From Fusobacteriaceae bacterium (GTDB taxonomy: Bacteria > Fusobacteriota > Fusobacteriia > Fusobacteriales > Fusobacteriaceae), in the NCBI GenBank assembly GCA_031272775.1, contig JAISTB010000009.1:62001-126000 (forward strand): a DNA stretch of 64,000 nucleotides, written 5' to 3'. The notes under the pieces were generated by a model. It saw only the letters and a program-made list of their open reading frames with translations. It made no database searches and was not told the origin of the DNA. Shown one piece after another: positions 24,432 to 33,745 of this stretch. The translations under genes were made by a program, and so were the position numbers. The first letter of the stretch is position 1. Each line of letters starts with the position of its first letter.

Positions 24432-25053
24432 GTTTTCCCCCGTTTCCGGGATCGCTCCCGTTTTGATCGGGCCTGCCCGCTTGCAGCCAGGCCAGCATTT
24501 TTTCCGTATTCGGATGGATATATTTTCCCGATTGCCTCAGATAGGCCGTCATGTGACGCAGAGCGTAGAGGATCCCGCCGTCCATATCGGCAAAGACCCG
24601 CCGACGGATCTCGGCCGCCTCGGGATAGGCGCGACCGGGCTCCACGGCGTCGGCGATGTAAATGACCCGGGCAAAGCGGGAAAGGCCTTCTTTCCCTACC
24701 GTGTGATACTTTATGGCCTCGAGGATTTCGGGATCGGCGATCCCGTACCCGTGTTCCGCCAGGGCCGCCCCCGCGAAGCCGTGCATGATCTCGGGACTTT
24801 CAAGGTCCTTTTCGCCCATTTCGCCGGGAAAATACTGACAGACCATCTTTCTCAGGTCTTCCGCAGACCACTCCTTGCAGATGTCATGCAAAAGGGCGGC
24901 CGTTTCGATCCGCCCGGGATCAAGGCCGAAAGGTTTTGCCAGGGCGAGGGCGGTTTCCACGACGCCCATGGTGTGGCGAAAACGGCGGGGGCTCAATTCG
25001 GCCTCCACGCTTTCCTTCAATAAAGTTGTCTTTTGTCGCGACGCTTCCCGCAT
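24421..25053 (-). CDS. yqeK: HD-domain hydrolase YqeK (probable symmetrical Ap4A hydrolase)
   Basis: A 210-residue HD-domain protein. The YqeK family symmetrically cleaves diadenosine tetraphosphate to two ADP. Motifs: SPRRFRHTMGVVETALALA, LLHDICKEW (the HD pair), IMHGFAGAAL, AIKYHTVG and VIYIADAVEPGR. The ATG at 25053 has GGAG upstream and is preferred to a start at 25119, inside the promoter. In many bacteria yqeK is next to nadD and rsfS; here it leads into rnr instead. Confidence 0.85.
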   Translation of the reverse strand: MREASRQKTTLLKESVEAELSPRRFRHTMGVVETALALAKPFGLDPGRIETAALLHDICKEWSAEDLRKMVCQYFPGEMGEKDLESPEIMHGFAGAALAEHGYGIADPEILEAIKYHTVGKEGLSRFARVIYIADAVEPGRAYPEAAEIRRRVFADMDGGILYALRHMTAYLRQSGKYIHPNTEKMLAWLQAGRPDQNGSDPGNGGKHDQ

Positions 25054-25090
25054 GGTGTCTCCGATCCTGTTTTTTCCGGTCTTTATGTAT

Positions 25091-25119
25091 ATTGTATCAC
25101 ATCGCGGCAATAAAGACAA
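25091..25119 (-). promoter_or_regulatory. Predicted sigma-70 promoter for yqeK-rnr
   Basis: Minus strand: TTGTCT at 25114-25119 and TACAAT at 25091-25096 with a 17-base spacer, directly after the terminator of the previous operon. Confidence 0.6.
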
Positions 25120-25123
25120 ACAA

Positions 25124-25151
25124 TAAAAAGGGAACGGAATTTCTCCGCTCC
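25124..25151 (-). terminator. Intrinsic terminator of the liv-redox operon
   Basis: Minus strand: GGAGCGGA paired with TCCGTTCC (one G-T pair), 5-base loop, then CTTTTTATT. It lies 9 bases after the aldo/keto reductase stop. Confidence 0.65.
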
Positions 25152-25159
25152 GGGGTGGG

Positions 25160-26173
25160 TTACGACTCCATGATTCCTTTTTCCCGCAAAAAGCCCTTGT
25201 ACCAGATGAGCTGCTCCTTCAGTAGCTCATAGGGCTTCAGGCCGTAGGGACAGCGGGTTTCGCAGGCCTTGCACGCGATGCAGTTTTCGATCCGGAACAT
25301 TTTCTCCCGGGCCTCTTTCGTCACCATGCCCTGATAGGGCGACCGCAGCATAAATTCCCGCATTCTGGCGGCCATGAAGATCTCGATATCCGCCGGACAG
25401 GGCAGGCAATAGCCGCAACCCCGACAGAATTTTCCGCCCAAGGCTTGTTTTTCTTCCGCGACCCGGGCCGCGTATTCTTCCGTAAAAGCGGGGTCCTTTT
25501 CCTCCAGTTCCAAGAATTGTTCGATTTCTTCAATTCTCTGAACGCCCCAGATGGGGACGGGCGTTTCCAGCGACCGGATAAAGGCGAAATTGGCCTCGAC
25601 GTTGCGGATCAGTCCGCCGGACATGGCCTTCATGCAGATAAAGCCCATGCCCGCGTCGGCGGTTTCCTTCACAAGAGCGACGTCCTTTTCCCCCGAAAGA
25701 CAGGAAAAAGGGAATTGCAGGGTCTCGAAGAGTCCGCTGCGGACCGCTTTGAAGGCTTCTTCGAGCTTGTGCTGCGTAATGCCCATATGGAGCACTTTTC
25801 CTTCGGCGATAAACTTGCGCATTTCCGCGATCTGCTCGTCGCCCGGCGTATGATTGTGAAATTGCAGCAAATCCACATGGTCGGTCTTCAGGTTCCGCAG
25901 CGTTGTCTCCAAATCGGCGCGCATTTTGGCCGGGTCCCTGCCCATGGTCTTTGAGGCGATGAAGATCCGGTCCCGTACGTCGGAGAGCGCGTACGCGATT
26001 TTTTCCTCGCTGTCCGAATAAGCCCTCGCCGTATCAAAAAAGTTGACGCCGCCGTCGTAAGCCCGCCGCAAAATCCCGGCGGCTTCCTCAAATGTACAAC
26101 GTTGAATCGGAAGCGCCCCGAAGGACGTCCGCGATACGTTCATTCCCGTTTTTCCCAAGGCCGTGTACTTCAT
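25160..26173 (-). CDS. Aldo/keto reductase with C-terminal [4Fe-4S] ferredoxin-like domain
   Basis: A 337-residue protein with an aldo/keto reductase barrel (residues 1-245). It shows the catalytic D-Y pair in FFDTARAYSDSEEKI, the lysine in FIASKTM and the histidine in LLQFHNH. The tail carries two cysteine clusters, CRGCGYCLPCP and CIACKACETRCPYG, which should bind Fe-S clusters. The family links NAD(P)H-dependent carbonyl reduction to electron transfer, but its substrates are mostly unknown. It is the last gene of the liv-redox run, 17 bases after the flavoprotein gene. The ATG at 26173 follows GGAGGAGG. Confidence 0.85.
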   Translation of the reverse strand: MKYTALGKTGMNVSRTSFGALPIQRCTFEEAAGILRRAYDGGVNFFDTARAYSDSEEKIAYALSDVRDRIFIASKTMGRDPAKMRADLETTLRNLKTDHVDLLQFHNHTPGDEQIAEMRKFIAEGKVLHMGITQHKLEEAFKAVRSGLFETLQFPFSCLSGEKDVALVKETADAGMGFICMKAMSGGLIRNVEANFAFIRSLETPVPIWGVQRIEEIEQFLELEEKDPAFTEEYAARVAEEKQALGGKFCRGCGYCLPCPADIEIFMAARMREFMLRSPYQGMVTKEAREKMFRIENCIACKACETRCPYGLKPYELLKEQLIWYKGFLREKGIMES

Positions 26174-26190
26174 TTCTTTCCTCCTCCGTT

Positions 26191-28176
26191 CTATAAGATA
26201 CTTCCGCTCTCGCGGAATTCCCGCCACACATTTTCAAAGAATTCATCCCGTACAGGAATCGGCCGTACGGGCCGCCACGCGACCCGGACTTCCGGAAGTT
26301 CCCCCGCGCTCACGGGTTCAAGCGAAACAATCTGGGTCACGCCGGTCTTTTGGCCTTCCTCTGTCGTATACGCAAAAGCGTCCGGAAGAAAATCATAAGG
26401 TTTTTGCCCCGCGGGATCCGTATAGAGGGCGCTGCCGCGGCTTTTTCCGCCGTTTTCCACGTAATCGGCCATGGCGGAGAGATACGCCAACTGGCACAAG
26501 AGCGTCTCCCGCAAGCGGAACACATGGCGCAAATCCACGGGTTTTGAAACTTTTGCCTCTTCTTTGAAGCGGGAAAGCCGTTCCCGGACCCGGGCAAGGG
26601 TTTCCCGGATCCTGTCCCCGTTTCGGATGGCGCCGCCCACGGCGCTCATGTTTTGCCTTGCTTCCCGCAACAGCGCTTTCACGGTATCGGCGCCGGATTC
26701 GAGGGCGGATTCCGCCAGATCCACAACTTGGCCGAGGGCCGCCGCCGACGCTTTTTCAAATGCCGCCGCCGAAAGGGGCGGGCCTTTTTCCTTCCGGGCG
26801 ATAAATTCCGCCGCCCTGGTCGCCCCCACCTGCCCCGCGTTGAGGGCGCTGCCGCCGGGCCGGTAGATCCCGTGGGTCCCCGCCGCTTCGCCCACGGCGA
26901 AAAAGCCTTCAACATTTGTCCGCCACCAGCGGTCCACGTCAAGGCCGCCGTTGTTGTGCTGGGCGCAAAGGGAGATTTCCAGCATGTCCCTGGTGAGGTC
27001 GACGCCTCTCTCCCGGTAAAAGGAGACCGCCGGGGCGTTCATATGAGAAAGCCGCTCAACGGGCGTCCCGAAACAAGCGCCTGCCTTTTGCAGATAGTCC
27101 CTCGCTTCCTCCGACAATTTTCCGAAATCGAGCGTCCCTTCCCCGGGATTTTCCCGGTAATCGAGAAAAACCCGTCGCCCTTTTTGAATTTCCAGCCAGA
27201 CGAGGATATCCACAAGGGAAGACCCGCCGGCTGCTTTTCGCACGTCAAAGGGCCATTGATAGCCTTTAAGGAATACCAGCGACAGCAGTTTGTAGCGGTC
27301 CTGAATATACGAAAAGAGAAATTCCCGCGGATCCTGTCCATTCGCGTCCGTCGACACAAAGCGCGGCAGAACCTGCATGTAGGTCCCCGAGACATTCCAT
27401 TTGGGCCGGATACTGGCAAGTCCCCACTGCCATTCCGTGAGATTTTTTCCCCGAGCCCCCGCCTCAAAGGCCAGACCCGACGCGCCGTAGTGTCCCTCGG
27501 GATAAACGGTATTTTCATAGATGCCGGCGGGGCCTCCCGTGGCGTATACGATATTTTTACAGTTGACGAGCACAAAGGGAGATCGGTCCCCCCCCTTTGC
27601 CGCCTGTTCCGTGTCGAGACAGACGAGCCCCCGGATCCGGGCGTCTTCGACGATGATTTTCACCACTTGCAAGTGATCGAAAATCGGGACGCCCTTTTGC
27701 CGGACAGCCGCCTCCAGGCATTCGGTCATCCGCCGGGACGTATAGGGACCGACGCTGGTGGCGCGGGTCCTTGGATCGTGGTCCGTCTTGTAGCCCGCGT
27801 ATTCGCCGTATTGGTTTTTGGGAAATTCCACCCCCAAGTTGACGAGATTCATAAAACACGGAACGCTCAACGCCGCTTCGCAAAGGGCGTGATCCCCGTC
27901 CACGGCCCCGCCCTCAAAAAGGGTCTCCGCCATTTCCCCCACGCTGTCGGGCGTATCCCCCGAGAGCGTGAGTTTGTAGTAGGTCTGCTTGTCGGAGCCT
28001 GTATTGCGGGAAGTCCCCGCCTTCACATGCTCCGTGACCACGCAGACGTCTTGATCTCCATAGCCCCAAAGCCTGTCCGCCGCGCAGAATCCGGCTGCGC
28101 CGGTTCCCACGACAACGGTTCCCGTATGAATTACGGGGATTTCCTTTCCTCTGAATTGAAACGCGGTTTTTTCCAT
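26191..28176 (-). CDS. FAD-dependent oxidoreductase, fumarate reductase/succinate dehydrogenase flavoprotein-like
   Basis: A 661-residue cytoplasmic flavoprotein. The N-terminal dinucleotide-binding motif VVVGTGAAGFCAADRL is at residues 22-37, a family loop GTSRNTGSDKQTYYK follows, and a second FAD contact GFFAVGEAAGTHGIYRPGG lies near residue 440. No signal peptide, heme site or Fe-S motif is present, so it is not a typical periplasmic fumarate reductase. The family includes fumarate, urocanate, acrylate and adenylylsulfate reductases; the substrate here is not predictable. It lies 25 bases after the SDR gene in a run with an OYE-type reductase and an ABC importer. Confidence 0.78.
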   Translation of the reverse strand: MEKTAFQFRGKEIPVIHTGTVVVGTGAAGFCAADRLWGYGDQDVCVVTEHVKAGTSRNTGSDKQTYYKLTLSGDTPDSVGEMAETLFEGGAVDGDHALCEAALSVPCFMNLVNLGVEFPKNQYGEYAGYKTDHDPRTRATSVGPYTSRRMTECLEAAVRQKGVPIFDHLQVVKIIVEDARIRGLVCLDTEQAAKGGDRSPFVLVNCKNIVYATGGPAGIYENTVYPEGHYGASGLAFEAGARGKNLTEWQWGLASIRPKWNVSGTYMQVLPRFVSTDANGQDPREFLFSYIQDRYKLLSLVFLKGYQWPFDVRKAAGGSSLVDILVWLEIQKGRRVFLDYRENPGEGTLDFGKLSEEARDYLQKAGACFGTPVERLSHMNAPAVSFYRERGVDLTRDMLEISLCAQHNNGGLDVDRWWRTNVEGFFAVGEAAGTHGIYRPGGSALNAGQVGATRAAEFIARKEKGPPLSAAAFEKASAAALGQVVDLAESALESGADTVKALLREARQNMSAVGGAIRNGDRIRETLARVRERLSRFKEEAKVSKPVDLRHVFRLRETLLCQLAYLSAMADYVENGGKSRGSALYTDPAGQKPYDFLPDAFAYTTEEGQKTGVTQIVSLEPVSAGELPEVRVAWRPVRPIPVRDEFFENVWREFRESGSIL

Positions 28177-28201
28177 GATAAACCCTCACAAGATCACGCT
28201 T

Positions 28202-28978
28202 TTACAATTGCTTCAAATGAAAGCCGCCGTCCACGTCGATGTAATTTCCGGTCGTGTAGAGAATATCATCCGACGCCAGGACCTTGACGACATTGGCCAC
28301 GTCTTCGGGCATACCCCAGCGCTTGACGGGGAAGAGGCCCCCGGCGATGAGACCGTCATATTTTTCCTTGACCTTTGCCGTCATGTCGGTGGCGATGACG
28401 CCCGGCCGCACCTCATGGACGAGAATGCCGTCTCCCGCAAGCCTTGCCGCAAAAAGTTTCGTCAGCATGGAAATCCCCGCCTTGGATACGCAGTATTCCC
28501 CGCGATTGACCGAAACCACCTCCGCGGAGCAGGAGGAGATATTGATGATGGTCCCCCGCTTTTTTCCTCTATATTCTTGACTGAGCATAACTTTTGCCAC
28601 GGCCTGGGTCAGGAAGAGATTGCCCTTGGTATTGATCCCCACGACCCGGTCAAAGCTCTCCTCGCTCATGTCCAGCAGATCCGCCCGTTCAAGAGGCGCG
28701 ACCCCCGCGTTATTGACGAGCGCATGGATTTCCCCGAAGCGCTCGAGCGCCTCCCGGACAAGGATTTTCCGGTCTTCGCTTTTTCCGACGTCCGATCGGA
28801 CATAAAGATATTCCGCCCCCGTTTCCGCGATGGCTTTCAAGGCCTCTTCGTTTTCGTCGGCGTCCCTGGTCCCCGAAAGAACAAGGTTGTAGCCCTCCGC
28901 CCCCAGGGTTTTGGCGATGGCAAAACCGATCCCCCGGGTCGCGCCGGTCACAATGGCTGTTTTTTTTAGGTTTGACAT
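28202..28978 (-). CDS. Short-chain dehydrogenase/reductase (SDR)
   Basis: A 258-residue classical SDR. The cofactor motif TGATRGIGFAIA is near residue 11, NNAG (VNNAGVAP) near 90, and the active site has S-S in NISSCSAE followed by YCVSK (Y-x-x-x-K). The C-terminal TTGNYIDVDGG is the family ending. It would oxidise or reduce an alcohol/ketone using NAD(P). The ATG at 28978 follows GGAGG. It shares the transcription unit with livKHMGF and three other redox enzymes. Confidence 0.87.
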   Translation of the reverse strand: MSNLKKTAIVTGATRGIGFAIAKTLGAEGYNLVLSGTRDADENEEALKAIAETGAEYLYVRSDVGKSEDRKILVREALERFGEIHALVNNAGVAPLERADLLDMSEESFDRVVGINTKGNLFLTQAVAKVMLSQEYRGKKRGTIINISSCSAEVVSVNRGEYCVSKAGISMLTKLFAARLAGDGILVHEVRPGVIATDMTAKVKEKYDGLIAGGLFPVKRWGMPEDVANVVKVLASDDILYTTGNYIDVDGGFHLKQL

Positions 28979-29007
28979 ACAAATTCCTCCGAATATTGTT
29001 TTTTGTT

Positions 29008-29033
29008 GCGGGCGGCAGGACGCCGCCCCTACG
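29008..29033. repeat. REP-like hairpin element, copy 3
   Basis: GGGCGGC / GCCGCCC stem with a 5-base loop, followed by CTACG, matching the elements at 4728 and 4773. Its CTA forms the stop codon of the minus-strand gene starting at 30405, so the element reaches into that gene's end. Confidence 0.62.
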
Positions 29034-30405
29034 AAATAATTGTTTCCCGCGCGATCGCCTCCGCCCGGTATTGTTGATAAAATTTGGCGTAGATTTCCGC
29101 GTCCCGGATGGCGCAGCCCGTACGCCCGTGATCCCGCATGATCTGCGTGCACTTGGAGCAGGCGATACAACATTTTTGCGGGTCCATGGCGCCTTTTTCC
29201 AAAATGTCCCGGGGCGCGTCGGGGTAGGCGAAACTGGATCTGCCGAATCCCACGAGGCTGCATCTTCCGTCCCGGAGGTTTGCCGCCCCGGCGTAGGGCG
29301 CGGCCCAGCGGAGCCAGGAATAGCCGTTTCCCACAACGGGAACACTTCCGGCGGCCTTCTGGACCGTTTCCGTAAAGGCGAAAAGACGGGCGGTACTTTC
29401 GAGGGGATGCTCGTTGGGCGTGGGGATCCCCGTCGACGACGTGTCAAAGGGACGCGTCACCTGCGGATAGATATAATAGGGATTTCCCGCGGAATTGCTC
29501 AAAAGCCCGACCCCTTCGGCGCAGAGACGCTTGACGAGTTCTACGGGTTCCGCGGGGTCAAATTTCCACAGATCGCTTTGATCCTCCCCGAAGCCGTAGG
29601 GCCAGGGATGAGCGTCAAAGACGTTGAAACGGCAGGCGATCACAAAATCCGGACCGGTAGCCTTTCGTACTTCTCTGACGATATCCAGAAGAAAGCGGCT
29701 GCGGTTTTCAAAATTGCCCCCGTATTTTCCGGGCCGGGTAAAGGAAGCCAACAGTTCGCTCACGAGATAGCGATGGCAGGCCTTGATATCCACCCCGTCA
29801 AAGCCCGCTTCCCGGGCAAGCAGGGCCGATTCCACATAGCGGGGAATCAGATCATCCAACCAGCCGTCGCTGACCACCGGGCTTTTTTCGTCAAGACCCA
29901 CCCGGGGATCGAGAATCGGATCGTGTTGCGGGATCAGCGGCGCCGCCTTGTGACCGACAGGCCGCGCGTATCTGCCCGAATGGGTCAGTTGGAGAATGTT
30001 GACGGGCTTACGGGAAGCCCCCAGTTTGTTCCGGGCGATTTCCGCGGTCTGTTTCATGAGCTTTTGAAACGCGCCGACGTTTTGCTTTGTCAGCATCATG
30101 GAAAGCTCGTTGGCCCTGCCGTCTTGGGTCACGGCGCAGGCCTCCCACCACAAAAGCCCCGCGCCTCCCGCGGCAAATCTGCCGTATCTGCGGGCCACAA
30201 GTTCGCCGGGCGAGCCGTCGGGTTCCGAATCGCAGCCTTCCATGGGAAGTACCGCCAAAGAATTGGGGGCCGTCACGGGGCCGATGGCCACAGGTTTTGC
30301 CAGAATATCCAGCGCTTCGCTCAGAGCCACAGGAATCCTTAGGGTTTTGATTTTTTCTTTTACTTCTTCGAGAGAATGAAAATTGAATTTTTCATGGCGC
30401 GCCAT
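29029..30405 (-). CDS. Old-yellow-enzyme-type flavin oxidoreductase with [4Fe-4S] site, short form
   Basis: A 458-residue NADH:flavin oxidoreductase of the OYE/2,4-dienoyl-CoA reductase family. The FMN barrel shows ILQLTHSGRYARP, GFDGVDIKACHRYLVSELL and ENRSRFLLDIV. A cysteine cluster CCIACSKCTQIM followed by GRTGC near residue 410 should hold a [4Fe-4S] cluster. Relatives such as enoate reductase and BaiCD are about 640 residues with an extra FAD/NAD(P)H domain, which is absent here; electrons may come from the separate flavoprotein. It starts 15 bases before livF ends the ABC block, so it is co-transcribed. Confidence 0.85.
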   Translation of the reverse strand: MARHEKFNFHSLEEVKEKIKTLRIPVALSEALDILAKPVAIGPVTAPNSLAVLPMEGCDSEPDGSPGELVARRYGRFAAGGAGLLWWEACAVTQDGRANELSMMLTKQNVGAFQKLMKQTAEIARNKLGASRKPVNILQLTHSGRYARPVGHKAAPLIPQHDPILDPRVGLDEKSPVVSDGWLDDLIPRYVESALLAREAGFDGVDIKACHRYLVSELLASFTRPGKYGGNFENRSRFLLDIVREVRKATGPDFVIACRFNVFDAHPWPYGFGEDQSDLWKFDPAEPVELVKRLCAEGVGLLSNSAGNPYYIYPQVTRPFDTSSTGIPTPNEHPLESTARLFAFTETVQKAAGSVPVVGNGYSWLRWAAPYAGAANLRDGRCSLVGFGRSSFAYPDAPRDILEKGAMDPQKCCIACSKCTQIMRDHGRTGCAIRDAEIYAKFYQQYRAEAIARETIIS

Positions 30406-30419
30406 GGATATCCGCTCCT

Positions 30420-31124
30420 TCAGGCGCCGAGATACGCCCGTTTGACTTCGTCGCTGGTCAAGAGTTCTCCTGCCTTTCCGCTCATGGTGATGACGCCGTT
30501 TTCAAGGACACAGGCCTTGTCGGCGACGGAAAGGGCTTTTTTCGCGTTTTGTTCCACCAAAAATATGGTAATGCCGCTTTCGCGGATCTTCAAAATCAAC
30601 TCATAGATCTGGTTTACAATGAGGGGCGCAAGCCCCAGGCTGGGTTCATCCAAAAGCATGAGTTCCGGTTTTCCCATGAGTCCGCGGGCGATGGCCAGCA
30701 TTTGCTGCTCGCCTCCCGAAAGGGTTCCCGCGTATTGATTGCGCCTTTCATAGAGGATCGGAAAGCGCTCGTATTGTTTTTGCAGGTCTTCGTCAAGGGT
30801 CTTGGAACGAAAGCGGTATCCGCCCACAAGAAGATTGTCCTCCACGGTCAGCCCCGAAAAGGTCTTGCGCCCTTCGGGCACGTGGATCACGCCCCTTTCC
30901 ACGACCTCATGAGGTTTATTCGTCAGGGGCTTTCCCAAAAATGTGATGGTCCCCGAAAGGGGTTTTACCAGTCCCGAGATGGTTCGCAGGAGCGATGTCT
31001 TCCCGGCCCCGTTTGAACCGATGATGCTGTAGATCTCCCCCGCTTCGGCCGAAACGCTGACGTTTTTTAAGGCCTCCACATGGCCGTAACTTACGCTCAG
31101 GTTGCTTATTTCCAGCATAGCCAT
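30420..31124 (-). CDS. livF: Branched-chain-type ABC transporter ATP-binding protein LivF
   Basis: A 234-residue ABC ATPase of the LivF type: Walker A IGSNGAGKTSLLRTI, signature LSGGEQQMLAIARGL, Walker B LMLLDEPSLGLAP and the late histidine/glutamine region FLVEQNAKKAL. It powers the importer with LivG and the LivHM membrane pair. Its ATG overlaps the livG stop by one base. Confidence 0.92.
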   Translation of the reverse strand: MAMLEISNLSVSYGHVEALKNVSVSAEAGEIYSIIGSNGAGKTSLLRTISGLVKPLSGTITFLGKPLTNKPHEVVERGVIHVPEGRKTFSGLTVEDNLLVGGYRFRSKTLDEDLQKQYERFPILYERRNQYAGTLSGGEQQMLAIARGLMGKPELMLLDEPSLGLAPLIVNQIYELILKIRESGITIFLVEQNAKKALSVADKACVLENGVITMSGKAGELLTSDEVKRAYLGA

Positions 31125-31894
31125 TATTCATCCCTCCCGAGGTAGGCCTCGATGACCTGGGGGTCGTTCCTAACGTCCCGGGGCGTCCCCACGGCAATGG
31201 TCTGCCCGAAATTCTGCACATGGATGAAGTTGGAGACGTTCATAACGAGCTCCAGCCGGTGCTCGATCAAGAGTATCGCGAAGGCCTCGTTTTCTGAAAG
31301 CCGCCGGATCAGATCCGTCAGATCCCGGACTTCCGTGGGGTTGAGTCCCGCCGCGGGTTCATCCAGCAGAAGGACCTTGGGTTCGCAGGTCAGGGCCCGG
31401 GCGATCTCCAGCCGTCGTTGCAGGCCGTAGGCCAAATTTTCCGGCCGCTCGTGGAGATAATCCCCGAGACCTGTCATCCGGAGATATTCGCGGCACAAGG
31501 CCGCGCCCCGCTTTTCTTCCCGCAATCGGGCAGGCGTCGGAAAAAGCCCGCCCATGACCGTATAGCGGCTGCGGGGATCAAAGGCGCAAAGGACGTTTTC
31601 CAATACCGTGAGCCCCTTGAAAAGTCTTATATTCTGAAAGGTGCGGCCCATCCCGAGTCGTGTGATTTCATGTTGCCGGAGTTTCGTGATATCCCTGCCG
31701 TCCAGCTCCACGGTTCCCGCGTCGGCCGTATAGATACCCGAAATTACATTAAAAATCGTCGTTTTGCCGGCTCCGTTGGGTCCGATGATCCCGTGGATTT
31801 CCCCCTTTTCCGCGGTAATCGAAAAATCCTGCACCGCTTTTACGCCGCCGAAACTTTTGCTGACGCGCTTTACCTTGAGTACGGCCATGGTCAT
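31124..31894 (-). CDS. livG: Branched-chain-type ABC transporter ATP-binding protein LivG
   Basis: A 256-residue ABC ATPase: Walker A IGPNGAGKTTIFNVISG, the LivG-typical insert GRTFQNIRLFKGLTVLENV, Walker B VLLLDEPAAGLNP and switch IEHRLELVMN. The signature motif reads LAYGLQRRLEIARAL, as usual for LivG. It overlaps livM by 4 bases (ATGA). Confidence 0.92.
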   Translation of the reverse strand: MTMAVLKVKRVSKSFGGVKAVQDFSITAEKGEIHGIIGPNGAGKTTIFNVISGIYTADAGTVELDGRDITKLRQHEITRLGMGRTFQNIRLFKGLTVLENVLCAFDPRSRYTVMGGLFPTPARLREEKRGAALCREYLRMTGLGDYLHERPENLAYGLQRRLEIARALTCEPKVLLLDEPAAGLNPTEVRDLTDLIRRLSENEAFAILLIEHRLELVMNVSNFIHVQNFGQTIAVGTPRDVRNDPQVIEAYLGRDE

Positions 31895-32751
31895 TCACCC
31901 CCGGTATCCGGACGCCGCAGGACTTTCCCGAAAGGCAGTTCCCATTCGCCCAAAAGGCCCCCCGGCCGGAAATTGATGATCAAAAGTACCAAAATCGCGT
32001 AAATTACGTTCCGGTATTCGCCGAGGAAACGCAAAAATTCAGGAAGGCCCCCCAACACCACCGTGGAGAGCACGCTTCCCGTCAGGGAGTTGACGCCGCC
32101 GAAAAAAACGATAATGACCCATTCGGCACTTTTTTTCCAGCCGAAGAGCGTCGGGTCCACATAGGTCGTATAAAAGGCGTAGAGACAGCCGCTGTAGGCC
32201 GTCACCGCAACGGACAGCAAAAAGGCCGTCATTTTGATCCGGGGGGCGTTGACCCCCATGGCCTTGGCCGCCAAATCGTCTGACTTGACGGCGATACACT
32301 GCCTGCCGTATTTGGAGGTCTTGAAAAGACCCACGGCCGCAACCACAATTAGGGCCGATACAAGAGCCAATCCGAGATCGGTCTTTTTGGGAATTCCCGT
32401 AAGCCCAGAAGCGCCGCCAGTGATCGGCGTAAAATAATTGAGGATCCCGGTAATGGCCTCGCCGAAGCCCAAAGTCACCAGAGAAATATAGTCCCTGCGC
32501 AGCCGGACCGTGGGAAATCCCACGACAAAGCCCACGGCAACGGCGACCGCCACCGCCGCGGCGCAGGCCGGCAAAAAGGGAAAGGCCGCCTTTGTCACCA
32601 AAAGCCCCGAGACATAGGCGCCGATGGCCATAAAGGCCGCCTGCCCCAGGGAAAACATGCCGGTCATACCCGTCAGCACATAGATCCCGGCGACGCAGAT
32701 CACATTGATCAAAATCTGCGTCAGGATGTTCGTCAGTAATACGCTGCTCAT
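31891..32751 (-). CDS. livM: Branched-chain-type ABC transporter permease LivM
   Basis: A 286-residue membrane protein with about nine hydrophobic segments and the family motif GMFSLGQAAFMAIGAY, plus GFPTVRLRRDYISLVTLGFGE (shown in part) and SAEWVIIVFFGGVNSLTGS. The ATG at 32751 follows GGAGG; an upstream extension to 32835 overlaps livH and is not favoured. It pairs with LivH to form the channel. Confidence 0.9.
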   Translation of the reverse strand: MSSVLLTNILTQILINVICVAGIYVLTGMTGMFSLGQAAFMAIGAYVSGLLVTKAAFPFLPACAAAVAVAVAVGFVVGFPTVRLRRDYISLVTLGFGEAITGILNYFTPITGGASGLTGIPKKTDLGLALVSALIVVAAVGLFKTSKYGRQCIAVKSDDLAAKAMGVNAPRIKMTAFLLSVAVTAYSGCLYAFYTTYVDPTLFGWKKSAEWVIIVFFGGVNSLTGSVLSTVVLGGLPEFLRFLGEYRNVIYAILVLLIINFRPGGLLGEWELPFGKVLRRPDTGGE

Positions 32752-32761
32752 GGCGCCTCCT

Positions 32762-33634
32762 TCAAGCCTTTTCCTGGATATTGGACCCGGCGATTCCCCT
32801 GGGCCGCAGCAGCAGAAAGACCAGCATGATGACAAAGGTCAAAACCGGCGTCAGGGTGGACCCTACCAGATTCACAAGCTGCGTTTCCGCGAGGCCCAAA
32901 AGCACCGCTCCGATCAAAGCCCCGGCGATGCTCCCGAGCCCTCCGATCACCGAAGCGATAAAGCCCTTGACCACAAGGGAGCCCAGCGTCGGATAGAGCG
33001 TATAATTGATCCCGAGGAAAACCCCCGCGAGACCCGCCAGCATCCCCGAAAGCAAAAAGGCAAACTGAATCGTCCGGATCACGTTGATCCCCATGAGCCC
33101 CGCCGTGTCCCGGTCAAAGCTCACGGCCCGCAGGCCTCTGCCGAGCCGGGTCTTGCGAATGACCCAGACGAGGATCAAAAGCGCCGCCGCGCTGCAACAG
33201 AACATGATGACGTCCGAGGTTGAGATCACAAGGCCATGAAATTTCATGATCCGTTTTTTAAAAAACAGAGGGTAATTGTAAAAATTCGCCCCGGCCTTGA
33301 TGGTCACAAGGCCTTCCAGGAGCGTTCCCAATGTGATGGAGGAAACAAAGTAATAGATCGGAGACGCGTTCCGGACCGTGATGCTCCGGAAGGCGACAAA
33401 TTCTCCGCAAAGGGCCACAAGCCCCCCTGTCGCCACAGCCACCGCAATGGTGGGGACAAGTCCCATTTTATTGGCCGCCGCCACAAAATACCCGGCGAAG
33501 GCGCAAAAGGCCATGGTCGCCCCATGGGCGAAATTGGAGAATTTCAGGATGTTGAAAATCAGGGAAAAGCCCGTGGCGATGAGCGCGTAGACGGAGCCCA
33601 GGGCCAGGCCGTTCAGGATGATCTGGAGTTGCAT
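32762..33634 (-). CDS. livH: Branched-chain-type ABC transporter permease LivH
   Basis: A 290-residue membrane protein of the LivH type, with about eight membrane segments. It opens with NGLALGSVYALIATGFSLIFN and FSNFAHGATMAFCAF, and has the ABC-contact loop RGLRAVSFDRDTAGLMGIN and the late GGLGSIAGALIGAVLLG block. It follows livK after 111 bases and precedes livM by 10 bases. Confidence 0.9.
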   Translation of the reverse strand: MQLQIILNGLALGSVYALIATGFSLIFNILKFSNFAHGATMAFCAFAGYFVAAANKMGLVPTIAVAVATGGLVALCGEFVAFRSITVRNASPIYYFVSSITLGTLLEGLVTIKAGANFYNYPLFFKKRIMKFHGLVISTSDVIMFCCSAAALLILVWVIRKTRLGRGLRAVSFDRDTAGLMGINVIRTIQFAFLLSGMLAGLAGVFLGINYTLYPTLGSLVVKGFIASVIGGLGSIAGALIGAVLLGLAETQLVNLVGSTLTPVLTFVIMLVFLLLRPRGIAGSNIQEKA

Positions 33635-33745
33635 GACACGTCCTCCCGTGAAAATGTGTCCAATATAACTTTTCCTGCAAGGTTCCTTCCCTGCAGGAAA
33701 AGCGGTTTTTCTTTATTCCATGCGTTTTTTTGATCTCGTATTCGC

